From positions 25,767 through 89,766 of the forward strand of contig NZ_BJFL01000025.1 in NCBI RefSeq assembly GCF_005405885.1: DNA of 64,000 nt, in the 5' to 3' direction. The notes under the pieces are model-generated. The model was given only the letters and a program-made list of their open reading frames with translations, ran no database searches and had not been told where the DNA came from. Source of the DNA: Gandjariella thermophila (GTDB taxonomy: Bacteria; Actinomycetota; Actinomycetes; Mycobacteriales; Pseudonocardiaceae). Both the position numbers and the translations under genes were made by a program. Within the stretch, counting starts at the first letter, position 1, and every line of letters begins with the position of its first letter. This document shows positions 47,513-56,047 of this stretch, one piece after another.

Positions 47513-48472
47513 CCGGCGGGCCTGGGGCGCCACCAGCCGGGCCGCGAGCACCGCGACCCCGGGCAGGGTGGACACGAAGGTGAGCCCGCCGTAGACCACG
47601 GCGACGGTGACCCCCTGGGTGGCGCCCAACCCGGCCGCCGCGAAGGCCACCGCGGCCATCCCCTCGCGCGGGCCCCAGCCGCCGATGTTCAGCGGCAGGC
47701 TCATCGCCAGCAGCGCCAGCATCAGCAGCGGCAGCAGTTGGGACACGGGCGCGTCGCTGCCTGCGGTCCGCGCGGCGACCAGGAACAGGCCGAGGTGCGC
47801 GAGCAGCGCGGCGGTGGACAGCAGCAGCAGTTCCGGCCAGGTGTCCAGGCTCAGCAGGCCGGCCCGGGTGTCGGCGACGGCGGTGGACACCGCCCGCCGC
47901 AGCCGGCCGGCCACCCGCCGCCCGCGCCGCGCGGCGAACACCACGCCGACCAGCACGGCGGCCAGTGTGACCAGCGCGGCGACGAGGGCGGCACCGGGGC
48001 CGCGTGCGGCGTCCGGGACCACCACGGCGAGCAGTGACGGCCTGGTCGCGAGCACCGCCAGCCCGACCACGATCGGCATCACCTGGCCGGCGACCCGCTC
48101 CAGGACCACCGCGCGCACGCCGCGGCCGACATCCCCGGACTCCCGGCCGTGGTGCACCGCTCGGTGCACGTCGCCGAGCACGCCGCCGGGCAGCACCGTG
48201 TTGAGGAACGTCGCGCGGTAGACGTCCGCGACGGCGGTGCCCAGCGGCAGCGTGAGACCGATGCGGCGGGCCACCACCTGCCAGCGCGCGGCGCTGAGCA
48301 CCGTGGTGACCAGCCCGATGCCGAGCGCCGCGAGCATCGCCAGCGGATCGACCGCGGCGCGCAGGCCGGCCACGAACGCGCCGGTGCCCAGCCGCCAGAC
48401 CAGCACGGCCAGGATCGCCGCCCCGAGCAGCACCCGCAGCCACGGCCAAGCCCGCCGGATCGCCGCGCGCAT
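47411..48472 (-). CDS. Lysylphosphatidylglycerol synthase-type transmembrane protein (UPF0104)
   Basis: A 353-aa membrane protein with about eight helices and the LPG_synthase_TM pattern: LRVLLGAAILAVLVWRLG, TFLNTVLPGGVLGDVHRAVHHGRESG and LLMLALLAMSLPLNIGGWGPREGMAAVAF. Family members flip or modify lipids, and many are glycolipid exporters with no aminoacyltransferase domain, as here. ATG 48472 follows GGGAGG. It ends the minus-strand run with methyltransferase, GT4 and QueD-like genes and may export their product. Confidence 0.8.
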   Translation of the reverse strand: MRAAIRRAWPWLRVLLGAAILAVLVWRLGTGAFVAGLRAAVDPLAMLAALGIGLVTTVLSAARWQVVARRIGLTLPLGTAVADVYRATFLNTVLPGGVLGDVHRAVHHGRESGDVGRGVRAVVLERVAGQVMPIVVGLAVLATRPSLLAVVVPDAARGPGAALVAALVTLAAVLVGVVFAARRGRRVAGRLRRAVSTAVADTRAGLLSLDTWPELLLLSTAALLAHLGLFLVAARTAGSDAPVSQLLPLLMLALLAMSLPLNIGGWGPREGMAAVAFAAAGLGATQGVTVAVVYGGLTFVSTLPGVAVLAARLVAPQARRLLAHRVARPRAAGLQVQFEQHVLAHGDAANRRA

Positions 48473-48537
48473 CAAGCCAACCTCCCTTGTCGCAGCTTCG
48501 CACGCCGTGGTCGGTTCCGCGCCTCGGCTTGCCGCGA

Positions 48538-49419
48538 TCATCGGACCTCCCCGGGCAGCGCGAGCAGGTCCTCGTGGTGCACCACCGCCCGCAGCGTGCC
48601 GGCGGCGCACTCGGCCAGCCGGCGGTCCAGGTATGCGCCGGCGTGGCGGGCCAGGTCCGGGCGCTGCTCCCCGGCCGCGGCCACCCAGCCGCGCAGCCAC
48701 ACGGCGAGCAGCGTGGCCCCGCTGTCGGCCGATCCGGCTCGCTCGGCGGCGAGGTGCCACGGGCTGGGCCGGGTGTGCACGCCGGCGCCGTGCCGGCGGA
48801 ACGCGTCGGCGGCCGCGGCCGCGGCGTCCGGGCCCAGCTGGGTGCGGCCGGCCACGGTGCGGCGCTGGTGGTCGTTGAAGGCGTCGGCGAGGTCGGCGTC
48901 CAGCGGGTCGGCGGGGTCGAACTCGACCCGGCCGGTCACGGTCAGGACGATCAGGGTGGGCCGCGCGGCGCAGGCGGCGGCGAGCCCGTCGACCTCGTCC
49001 TCGGTGAGCATGTCGAGCAGTGCGGAGGCGGTGACCAGCGTGGCGTCGGCGAGGTCCGCGGCGCGCAGCCCGGTGAGGTCGCCGGGCGCGACGCGCACCT
49101 CGGCCGGGCGGCCCTCGGCGTCCCGGGGCGGGGCGGCGCGGCTGATGGCGGCGGCCCGGTCGAGCAGGCCGGTATCCCGGTCCCGCAGCACCCAGCGCTG
49201 CGGTCCGGGCAGCCGGGGGGCCAGCCAGCGGCACATCGACCCGGTGCCACAGCCGAGGTCATGCACGACCAGCGGCCCGCCGCCGAGGTGGGCGCGCAGC
49301 GGGTCGAGCAGTTCGGTGGCGCGGGCGGCGTGGTCGGCGGGCTCGCGCAGCGCCAGCCAGTCCGGCGCCAGCCCGGACGCGTCCACCGTGCTGCCCGCCG
49401 CGCGGTCGGAGCCGTCCAC
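48538..49419 (-). CDS. Class I SAM-dependent methyltransferase
   Basis: A roughly 293-aa protein with a Rossmann SAM-binding motif (PLVVHDLGCGTGSMCRWLAP), followed by GDLTGLRAADLADATLVTASALLDML. It would methylate a small molecule. The N-terminus is uncertain: GTG 49419 is the first reasonable start after the GT4 stop, but its ribosome-binding site is weak. The gene follows the GT4 gene in the minus-strand operon. Substrate unknown; the context suggests the same product as its neighbours. Confidence 0.75.
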   Translation of the reverse strand: MDGSDRAAGSTVDASGLAPDWLALREPADHAARATELLDPLRAHLGGGPLVVHDLGCGTGSMCRWLAPRLPGPQRWVLRDRDTGLLDRAAAISRAAPPRDAEGRPAEVRVAPGDLTGLRAADLADATLVTASALLDMLTEDEVDGLAAACAARPTLIVLTVTGRVEFDPADPLDADLADAFNDHQRRTVAGRTQLGPDAAAAAADAFRRHGAGVHTRPSPWHLAAERAGSADSGATLLAVWLRGWVAAAGEQRPDLARHAGAYLDRRLAECAAGTLRAVVHHEDLLALPGEVR

Positions 49420-49448
49420 AGTGGTCAGTTCGGCGAACTGATCTCCGC

Positions 49449-50519
49449 TCAGTGGAGCCGTTCCAGCACGCCGGCGATGAGCCGCGAGGTCTCCTGCCAC
49501 GTCCCCAGAATGCCACGCACGGATGTCGCCGAAGCGTGAAGACGTCGCCGGAGTTCCGGCTCGGTCAGCCACCGCCGCAGCGCCCCGGCGAGCGCGCCGG
49601 CGTCCTCCGGCGGCACCAGCATGCCGGGCACGCCGCCGTCCGGGGCGCGGCCGAGGGTGTCCGGCACCGCGCCCACCGCCGTGGCGAGCACCGGGATACC
49701 GCGGCGCAGCGCCTCGGGCAGCACCATGCCGTAGGTCTCCCCGCGGGACGCGAGCACCACCAGGTCGGCGGCCGCGTAGGCGGCGTCCAGCTCCGGCCGG
49801 TCGAGCGGGCCGAGCAGCCGGACCCGGTCGCCGAGGCCGTAACGGTCGATCCGGCGGCGGACCTCCGCAACGTGGTCCGGCGCGCGGTGCAGCGGCCCGG
49901 CGCAGTCGCACTGCCAGGCCAGGTCCGCGACCCGGGCGAGCGCGTCGACCAGCAGGTCGTGGCCCTTGTGCGGGGTCACCGCGGCCACGCAGAGCAGCGC
50001 GGACCCGTCGCCGGTGCCGGGTGCGAGCGGGGCCGGATCGCTGCCCGGGGGCGCCACGTGCACGGGAGCGTCGGCCATGCCGCGTGCCGCCAGCCGGCGC
50101 GCGGTCCACGCGCTGGTCACCACGACGGCCCTGGCCGCGCGCAGGGTCCGCCGCTCCCGGTCGGCCAGGTCCGCGGCGACCTCGGCGGGCAGCCCGATCT
50201 CGTCGGCTAGCGGCAGGTGCACCAGCACGACCAGCCGCAGCCGGTGCGCGTGCGGGACGACGACCTCCGGCACGCCGCAGCCGACCAGGCCGTCCAGCAG
50301 CACGGCGGCGCCGTCCGGGAGGTCGGCGAGGGCGCGGTCCAGCGCGGCGCGGGCGGCGTCCCCGGGTCGCGGCCACGACCCGGGGACGGCGATCCGGTGC
50401 ACCCGCCAGCCGTGCTCGGCGGCCAGGTCACGGCACACCCGCAGGTCGTAGATGTTGCCGCCGCTGGGCGAGGTCGGGTCCGCGACGTCGCCGGGCAGCA
50501 CGGCGTGGACCGTGTTCAC
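49449..50519 (-). CDS. GT4-family glycosyltransferase
   Basis: A 356-aa GT-B enzyme. Donor-side motifs: [20 protein letters not shown] and [23 protein letters not shown] (the E-x7-E motif). The N-terminal domain begins [27 protein letters not shown]. It probably glycosylates the product of the QueD/RibD-like cluster, or a lipid carrier. GTG 50519 overlaps the stop of the QueD-like gene. Confidence 0.85.
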   Translation of the reverse strand: MNTVHAVLPGDVADPTSPSGGNIYDLRVCRDLAAEHGWRVHRIAVPGSWPRPGDAARAALDRALADLPDGAAVLLDGLVGCGVPEVVVPHAHRLRLVVLVHLPLADEIGLPAEVAADLADRERRTLRAARAVVVTSAWTARRLAARGMADAPVHVAPPGSDPAPLAPGTGDGSALLCVAAVTPHKGHDLLVDALARVADLAWQCDCAGPLHRAPDHVAEVRRRIDRYGLGDRVRLLGPLDRPELDAAYAAADLVVLASRGETYGMVLPEALRRGIPVLATAVGAVPDTLGRAPDGGVPGMLVPPEDAGALAGALRRWLTEPELRRRLHASATSVRGILGTWQETSRLIAGVLERLH

Positions 50520-50914
50520 AGGGTCAGGTCGTAGCTGGCCCGGGCCACGTGCGACTCGTGCAGCGTGACGGTGATCCCGGTGAGCCCGCGGGCGCCCGCG
50601 CCGAGCGAGCCGGCCCGCACCCGCTCGGCCAGCCGGTCGGCGATCACCCTGGCCAGGAACTCGGTGGAGGTGTTGACCCCGGCGAACGCCGGCTCGTCGT
50701 CCAGGTTGCGGTAGTTCAGCTCGGCCAGCACCTCGCCGAGCTGCTGGGTGGCCAGGCCGATGTCCACGACGATGTTGTCGCCGTCCAGTTCCGGTCGGCG
50801 GAACGTCGCGTCCACCACGAACGTGGCGCCGTGCAGCCGCTGGGCGGGGCCGAACACCTCGCCGCGGAAGCTGTGCGCCACCATGACGTGGTCGCGGACG
50901 GTGACACTGAACAA
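50516..50914 (-). CDS. QueD / 6-pyruvoyl-tetrahydropterin synthase-like protein with an altered metal site
   Basis: A 132-aa protein, the family's usual length: [61 protein letters not shown] and [15 protein letters not shown]. QueD/PTPS enzymes use a three-His zinc site. Here the canonical HGH reads HGA (LHGATF), and no Cys lies in the usual catalytic position, so a standard QueD reaction is doubtful. TTG 50914 is used; it has GAGGAG six bases upstream and sits one base past the previous stop. It is not next to other queuosine genes. Confidence 0.78.
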   Translation of the reverse strand: MFSVTVRDHVMVAHSFRGEVFGPAQRLHGATFVVDATFRRPELDGDNIVVDIGLATQQLGEVLAELNYRNLDDEPAFAGVNTSTEFLARVIADRLAERVRAGSLGAGARGLTGITVTLHESHVARASYDLTL

Positions 50915-50915
50915 C

Positions 50916-51914
50916 TCAACCTCTCCTCGGGTAGTCGATGCGGTGGCACAGCGCGGGTAGCTCCCCGGTGGCGAGTTTCGGCATCACCGCGGGCAGCTCG
51001 TCGAACGCGCTGGACCCGGTGACCAGCGCGTCGAAGGCCGGGTCGGCGAGCAGGTCCAGGGCGAGCGCGAGCCGGTCGCCGAAGCTCCGCCGGGACCGGC
51101 GCGCCGGCGCGACCGCGCCCACCTGGCTGCTGCGCACGGTCAGCCGGCGGGAGTGGAACGCCTCGCCGAGCGGCACGCCGACCCTCCGGTCGCCGTACCA
51201 GCTCAGCTCGATCACCTCGCCCTCCGCGGCGAGCAGTTCCAGCGACCGGGCCAGTCCCTGCTCGGTGGCGCTGGCGTGCACGACGAGGTCGCACTCGCCC
51301 TCCGCCCGCTCCGGGGCGGCGAAGTCCACGCCGAGCGCGGCGGCCACCTCCGCCCGTGCCGGGTCGGCGTCCACCAGTTGCACCCTGGCACCGGGCAGCC
51401 GGGCGGCGATCGCGGCGACGCAGCAGCCGACCATCCCGCCGCCGACCACCGCGATCCGGTCGCCGATCAGCGGGGCGGCGTCCCACAGCGCGTTGACCGC
51501 GGTCTCCACGGTGCCGGCGAGCACCGCCCGGGACGGCGGCACCGCGTCCGGCACGGGGGTGACCGCGCCGGCCGGTACGACGTACCGTGTCTGGTGCGGG
51601 TAGAGGCAGAACACGGTGCGGCCGGCCAGCTCCGGCGGCCCCTGCTCGACCACTCCCACGTTGAGATAGCCGTACTTCACCGGGCCGGGAAACTCGCCGT
51701 CCTGGAAGGGAGCGCGCATCACCGCGTACTGGCTGACCGGCACACCGCCCCGGAAGACGAGCGCCTCGGTGCCCCTGCTCACTCCGGAGTGGACGGTACG
51801 CACCAGCACCTCGCCCGGGCCGGGCGGGGCGAGCGGCGCCGGCCGGATCTCGCCGCGTCCCGGCTCCCGCAGCCAGAAGGCACGTGCCGGGACTCCGCCC
51901 CCGCCGTCCGCCAT
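50916..51914 (-). CDS. Zinc-type alcohol dehydrogenase-like (MDR) protein
   Basis: A 332-aa MDR-superfamily oxidoreductase: an N-terminal GroES-like domain ([21 protein letters not shown]) and a nucleotide-binding domain with [29 protein letters not shown]. The catalytic-zinc Cys expected after HSG reads HSGVSRGTE (Ser in place of Cys), so zinc-dependent catalysis is uncertain. The middle segment ([28 protein letters not shown]) is distinctive of a biosynthetic subgroup. It is the first gene of the minus-strand operon. Confidence 0.75.
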   Translation of the reverse strand: MADGGGGVPARAFWLREPGRGEIRPAPLAPPGPGEVLVRTVHSGVSRGTEALVFRGGVPVSQYAVMRAPFQDGEFPGPVKYGYLNVGVVEQGPPELAGRTVFCLYPHQTRYVVPAGAVTPVPDAVPPSRAVLAGTVETAVNALWDAAPLIGDRIAVVGGGMVGCCVAAIAARLPGARVQLVDADPARAEVAAALGVDFAAPERAEGECDLVVHASATEQGLARSLELLAAEGEVIELSWYGDRRVGVPLGEAFHSRRLTVRSSQVGAVAPARRSRRSFGDRLALALDLLADPAFDALVTGSSAFDELPAVMPKLATGELPALCHRIDYPRRG

Positions 51915-52031
51915 GTGTTGCCTCCCTTCGCGCCTGCTCCGCGCCGTCGGTGCGGCGCCGTACCTGCCGGTCCTGGTCCACGCCCGGCGGCCCGGGCACG
52001 GCCACGGATCGTCGAACTTCTGCCTGCCGCG

Positions 52032-53039
52032 ATGAACTGCTCCGCGACCGCGTGCGTGACTCCGGGTGTGACCCCATCACGACTGCGGCGAGCCCCCGGC
52101 GACTCCTCCGTTCCCTCCGTGCCGTCCGCGTCCTCCGTGTCCGAACGGTCGGACCTCGCTGTGCTGCCCGACGAATGGCGGATGCCGGACGTCACGATAC
52201 TGGGCGACCCGGACCCGTCGGGGCGCGAGAGAAACGCGGTGGCCGCCGCACGGCGATCGGCCCGCCCCGCGCCGCTGGGCGCGGAACTGGCCGTCGCGGG
52301 CCTCGTGCAGGCCGCGCTGTTGCTGCTGCTCGGCGTGGGCCTGGGGGTGGGGCCGCTCGGCCTGCTCGCCGGCGCGGTGAGCGCGGCGGCGGCCGACGCC
52401 GCCCTCGGCTACGGCCTCCGCCGGTCCGGTGCGGTGCGGCTCGGCCCGGCCAACGTGGTCACCCTGGCGAGGATGACGCTGGTGGTCGGGGTCACCGCGC
52501 TGGTCGTCGGGTGGCTGGGTGCCGGCGGTACGGCTGTCCTGCTCGCCGGGACGCACGCTACCGCGCTGCTCGGGTTGACCTCGGTCGCGCTGGCGCTGGA
52601 CGCGGTGGACGGCCGGGTGGCGCGCCGCACCGGCACCGTGACCCCGCTCGGCGCGCGGTTCGACATGGAGGTCGACGCGTTCCTGATCCTGTTGCTCAGC
52701 GTGCTGGTCGCGCGGTCGCTGGGCGGCTGGGTGCTCGCCATCGGCGCGATGCGCTACGCGTTCGGCGTGGCCGGCTGGCTGGCGCCGTGGCTGCGTGAGC
52801 GACTGCCGGCGAGCCTGGCCCGCAAGGCGGTGGCCGCCGCGCAGGGCGTCGCGCTGCTGGTGGCCAGCGCGCCGTTCGTACCCCGGCCGGTGGCGTTCGC
52901 CGTGGTGGCCGCGGCGCTGGCGGCGCTGGTCTGGTCGTTCGGCCGGGACGTGCGCTGGCTGTGGCTGCGCCGCGGCACCGCGCGCGCCGACGCGGCGGGT
53001 CTGGCCACCCCGGCCACCGCCCAGGCGTACCACGGGTAG
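52032..53039 (+). CDS. CDP-alcohol phosphatidyltransferase-family membrane enzyme
   Basis: About 335 aa, or 285 from ATG 52182. After a long, probably disordered N-terminus come six or so membrane helices, with the CDP-alcohol signature spread over the expected spacing: LDAVDGRVARRTGTVTPLG followed by ARFDMEVDA (D..DG..AR........G...D...D). It transfers a phosphatidyl group from a CDP-lipid to an alcohol. It is divergent from the alcohol dehydrogenase-like gene and plausibly belongs to the same pathway. Start position is uncertain. Confidence 0.78.
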   Translation: MNCSATACVTPGVTPSRLRRAPGDSSVPSVPSASSVSERSDLAVLPDEWRMPDVTILGDPDPSGRERNAVAAARRSARPAPLGAELAVAGLVQAALLLLLGVGLGVGPLGLLAGAVSAAAADAALGYGLRRSGAVRLGPANVVTLARMTLVVGVTALVVGWLGAGGTAVLLAGTHATALLGLTSVALALDAVDGRVARRTGTVTPLGARFDMEVDAFLILLLSVLVARSLGGWVLAIGAMRYAFGVAGWLAPWLRERLPASLARKAVAAAQGVALLVASAPFVPRPVAFAVVAAALAALVWSFGRDVRWLWLRRGTARADAAGLATPATAQAYHG

Positions 53040-53130
53040 CGCCGGTCCCATTCCTCCGGCCGTTCGGCACGCGTGTCCGCATACCCGGCGAACGGCCATC
53101 CTCCAGCGGTGAGCGGTTCCGGAAAATCGC

Positions 53131-53144
53131 GAGATGCAAATCTC
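53131..53144. promoter_or_regulatory. Palindrome GAGAT-GCAA-ATCTC
   Basis: Perfect 5-bp arms around GCAA. It contains GATGCAAAT, which recurs inverted as ATTTGCATC at 53186-53194. This is likely a regulator binding site. Confidence 0.45.
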
Positions 53145-53185
53145 TCGGCGCGATTCCGGCTGTTGGCGGCTGCCGGACCGGAAGT

Positions 53186-53204
53186 ATTTGCATCGTCAGC
53201 AAAT
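53186..53204. promoter_or_regulatory. Inverted repeat ATTTGC-N7-GCAAAT
   Basis: Perfect 6-bp arms with a 7-base spacer (53186-53191 and 53199-53204), immediately followed by TGTGATC, which resembles half of a CRP site. It is a good candidate operator for one of the two Crp/Fnr proteins encoded downstream. Confidence 0.5.
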
Positions 53205-53232
53205 GTGATCCCGCGCCGAGTGAACGTCCGGT

Positions 53233-53249
53233 GTTCAGCCCGGCTGAAC
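53233..53249. promoter_or_regulatory. Inverted repeat GTTCAGCC-C-GGCTGAAC
   Basis: Perfect 8-bp arms around one central base. It lies about 350 bases upstream of Crp/Fnr gene 1. It may be an operator or a small hairpin; it lacks a T-run and so is not a standard terminator. Confidence 0.4.
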
Positions 53250-53596
53250 GTGATTTCCCGGGACCCGTCCGGCAGGCGCTGCACGAGGACCGGTCGCCGA
53301 CCGGTTACGTGCCGCCGCCTGGAGGGGTGGTGTGCGGCCATCCGTATGGGTGAACATGGATGGGTGCCGTAACAGGGAGTTGCGGACGGGCGAACCCTTT
53401 CCGGGAAAGGCATGTCGATCCTCGCCCACTCGATTCCAGGGTGACCAGCGGGAAACGTGACGATCTCTCGGGTTCGCGGTCGGCGCTGGCGCGGCGGACT
53501 TGATTGTCGGAGCAACAACAGGAATGGGGACGCAGTGGGGGCAGTAGTAGTTGTCGCATGGATCGGCGTGGCTGGGCTTGCCACGCTGGCGGCGTC

Positions 53597-54331
53597 GTGA
53601 CCGGCACGCGGGACGCACCGGGCCGCGCCGGCACCGCGCCCGTTCCGGGCTCCTTCCTGGCGCGGCTGGGTCCCGCCGATCGGGAGTTCCTGCTCGACGG
53701 CGGTGCGGTTCGGCGTTATTCGGCGAACACCACCGTCGTGCACCGTGGTGACCCGTCCGATTTCGTGATCTTCCTGGTCGGCGGGTGGGCGAAGGTGTCG
53801 ACCGACGCGCGGAACGGGCACGAGGCGCTGCTCGCGATCCGCGGTCCCGGTGACGTCATCGGCGAGCTTGCCGCGATCGACGGCAGGCCGCGATCGGCGA
53901 GCGTTCGCACGCTCACTCCGGTGCGCGCCACCGTGCTGGCCTCCGCGCGGTTCCTCGGGCGGCTGCGGCAGCGGCCGGACATCGCGATCGCGCTGCTCGG
54001 CCACGTCGCGGACCGGCTCCGGGAATCGGACGCGCACCGGCTGGGCTTCGGCGCGCACACCGTGCCGGAGCGGCTGGCCGCCTACCTGCTCGACCTGGCC
54101 GAGCGGCACGGGGTGGCGGACGGGGCCGGCACGGTGATCGACATTCCGCTGTCCCAGCGGGAGCTTGCCGGTGCCGTCGGGGCGTCCCGGGAGGCGGCAG
54201 CGCGGTTCCTCCGCATTCTCCGGGAACGTCGGGTGATCGTCACGTTGCGGCGGCGCATCGTGGTGGTCCAGCCCGAGGTGCTGCGGTCCATCAGCCGGAG
54301 TGTGCATTTTGACGCGGAACGTCCGTGCTGA
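53597..54331 (+). CDS. Crp/Fnr-family transcription regulator 1 (cyclic-nucleotide-binding)
   Basis: About 244 aa. An N-terminal cNMP-binding barrel ends with a recognisable phosphate-binding cassette (GDVIGELAAIDGRPRSASV), with the Glu and Arg that contact a cyclic nucleotide both present. A long dimerisation helix and a winged helix-turn-helix follow (LSQRELAGAVGASREAAARFLRILRERRVI). No Cys cluster, so it is not an Fnr iron-sulfur sensor. It is predicted to bind cNMP and DNA. GTG 53597 was chosen for family-like numbering; ATG 53558 is possible. It is followed by a PycTM-type effector gene. Confidence 0.85.
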   Translation: MTGTRDAPGRAGTAPVPGSFLARLGPADREFLLDGGAVRRYSANTTVVHRGDPSDFVIFLVGGWAKVSTDARNGHEALLAIRGPGDVIGELAAIDGRPRSASVRTLTPVRATVLASARFLGRLRQRPDIAIALLGHVADRLRESDAHRLGFGAHTVPERLAAYLLDLAERHGVADGAGTVIDIPLSQRELAGAVGASREAAARFLRILRERRVIVTLRRRIVVVQPEVLRSISRSVHFDAERPC

Positions 54332-54420
54332 TGGTCATCGCGAGCGGCTCGCACCGGCGCGATGCTTCCCGGGCAAGCAGCCGGTATCCACCCCCACGGT
54401 GTGCCAGGGAGGGAACACCC

Positions 54421-54963
54421 ATGCCGCACAGATCGACACAGCACACGGTTCCGCAGCAGCGGTTATCGCCGTCGTCCCGGCCGGCGCCGGACCGGCCGGC
54501 CGCCGCGGTGACGCGGGTGGCGCAGCGGCTTCTCCACGAGGCCAGGGATGAGCTTGGCCGGGCCGACCGGAAGGCGTTCGCCACCCTGGGCGTGCTGATC
54601 GCCGCTCTTGAGCTGGCGCTCGGCGCGGCGCTTCGGGACGGGGCGGCCGTCGCGCTGTGGGCGTGGTGTTCCGGGCTGTCGCTGTGCGCCGTGGCCGCGG
54701 TGCTCCTGCTGCTCGCCGCCTGCCCGCGGTTGGGCGGCCGGTCGGGGGAGGGCCACCTGCGGTACTTCGGTGACGTGGCGGCCGTGCGGGACGCGGCGGA
54801 ACTCGGCCAGCGGTTGGGGCGTGCCGCCGAGCATCCGGAAGGGCCGCTGCTGGGTGAGCTCAGCGCGATCAGCCGGATCGTGACCACCAAGTACCGGCTG
54901 ACCCGGTACGGAATTCTGTGCACCATCGCCGGCGCGATCCTCCTCGTCGCGAGCGTGCTGTGA
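54421..54963 (+). CDS. PycTM-type (Pycsar effector) membrane protein
   Basis: A 180-aa protein with the PycTM domain layout: an amphipathic helix (LLHEARDELGRADRKAFATLG), two membrane helices (VLIAALELALGAAL and SLCAVAAVLLLLAACPRLGG), then HLRYFGDVAAVRDAAELG, a conserved SRIVTTKYRLTRYG segment and a C-terminal membrane helix. PycTM proteins are the membrane-disrupting effectors of Pycsar anti-phage systems and are activated by cCMP or cUMP. It sits between two Crp/Fnr genes and upstream of a cyclase, which strongly supports a cyclic-nucleotide-gated role. ATG 54421 follows AGGGAGGG. Confidence 0.8.
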   Translation: MPHRSTQHTVPQQRLSPSSRPAPDRPAAAVTRVAQRLLHEARDELGRADRKAFATLGVLIAALELALGAALRDGAAVALWAWCSGLSLCAVAAVLLLLAACPRLGGRSGEGHLRYFGDVAAVRDAAELGQRLGRAAEHPEGPLLGELSAISRIVTTKYRLTRYGILCTIAGAILLVASVL

Positions 54964-55091
54964 CGGGCCGGGCCGATTGCCGGCGCTACCGGCAGTGGTC
55001 GTGCGTGGCCTCCACTGATCCGAACTACTGACCGAAAACAACGGAAGAATCACGGCGGGACTACTCACAGGAACTGTTTGGGGCGCTCTTC

Positions 55092-55157
55092 GGGGGAATC
55101 GCGTTCCCCCGGTACGCGATCGATATCGCGTGCTTCACGCCGCCGCAGGCGCGGCGG
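55092..55157. promoter_or_regulatory. Cluster of three short hairpins upstream of Crp/Fnr gene 2
   Basis: Three consecutive inverted repeats in the 285-bp gap after PycTM: GGGGGAA-TCGCG-TTCCCCC (55092-55110), ACGCGAT-CGAT-ATCGCGT (55114-55131) and CCGCCGC-AGGC-GCGGCGG (55140-55157). No T-run follows, so they are more likely operators or leader structures than a terminator. Confidence 0.4.
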
Positions 55158-55248
55158 TGACGGCGCGGATGTGATGCGTTTTCAGGAATGGCCTCGGTCG
55201 CGACGTGTGCCGTGACGGTGGGCCGGTGGCCATCCGGACAGGGGAATC

Positions 55249-56010
55249 GTGCAGGGTGAAAGTTGGGCGGTGCCATGGGAACCGGACACGTTTGTCGGTC
55301 GCCTGCACCCCGATGACCGGCGGGATCTGCTCGCCCTCGGCAGCAGCAACATCTACCCCGCCAACCGCTACCTGCTGGTCGAGGGTGACCGCAGCCAGTT
55401 CGTCCTGGTGCTGCACGGCGGGCCGGCCAAGGTCGCGGTGCACGACGAGCGCGGTGGCGAGTACGTGCTCGGCCTGCGGGGCCGAGGCGACCTGATCGGT
55501 GAACTGTCCTACCTGGACGGTCGCCCGCGGTCGGCGTCGGTGGTCGCGCTGCGCCCGCTGCGGGCGACGAAGATCGCCTGGTCGCGGTTCGACCAGTACC
55601 TCCAGGACCGGCCGGCCGTCGGGCTGGAACTCGCCAGGTGTGTCGGCTCCCGGCTGCGCGACGCCGACCGGTCCCGGTTGGCGGTCAGCACCGACGACGT
55701 GGCGATGCGGCTGGCCCGGCTGCTGCGTGACCTGGCCGGCGAGCCCGGCGAGCGCCGGCCGGAACGCGCGGTCGCCATCGAGGCCAGCCAGGGCGAGTTG
55801 GCGAAGCTCGTGCACGCGGCCGAGGTGACCGTCAACCGCGTGCTGCGCGAGTTCCGCGCGCAAGGCCTGGTGCGCACCGCGTACCGGCGGGTTCTCGTGC
55901 CCTGCCTGGTCTGCCTGGACCGCCTGGTCCTGGCGCTGGCGGAAGAACAGAAAGACGGAAGGAAAGCCGTACGGGGATGTGGTGGCCGTGCCGGGCACGG
56001 TTCACGGTAG
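55249..56010 (+). CDS. Crp/Fnr-family transcription regulator 2 (cyclic-nucleotide-binding)
   Basis: A 253-aa protein with a cNMP-binding barrel whose phosphate-binding cassette is GDLIGELSYLDGRPRSASV, again keeping the Glu and Arg. A winged helix follows (SQGELAKLVHAAEVTVNRVLREFRAQGLV). It is similar in layout to regulator 1 but not a simple duplicate; the effector and DNA-binding halves both differ. GTG 55249 follows AGGGG. It is only 38 bases upstream of the cyclase gene, so the two are co-transcribed. Confidence 0.85.
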   Translation: MQGESWAVPWEPDTFVGRLHPDDRRDLLALGSSNIYPANRYLLVEGDRSQFVLVLHGGPAKVAVHDERGGEYVLGLRGRGDLIGELSYLDGRPRSASVVALRPLRATKIAWSRFDQYLQDRPAVGLELARCVGSRLRDADRSRLAVSTDDVAMRLARLLRDLAGEPGERRPERAVAIEASQGELAKLVHAAEVTVNRVLREFRAQGLVRTAYRRVLVPCLVCLDRLVLALAEEQKDGRKAVRGCGGRAGHGSR

Positions 56011-56047
56011 GCCGCAAAACCACCTGATCGGAGTAAAGGAGCGCCCG

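Larger units (their letters stand above)
53040..53596. other. Regulatory region upstream of the cyclic-nucleotide locus
   Basis: About 560 bases without a convincing gene, with lower-G+C patches around 53100-53230 and 53330-53560. It contains three separate inverted repeats (listed individually) and probably the promoter of Crp/Fnr gene 1. A TTG-started extension of that gene to 53504 is possible but has no ribosome-binding site. Confidence 0.5.

Noticed and set aside
53504..53596. Longer TTG start for Crp/Fnr gene 1
   Set aside because: No ribosome-binding site and no family-like sequence in the extension.
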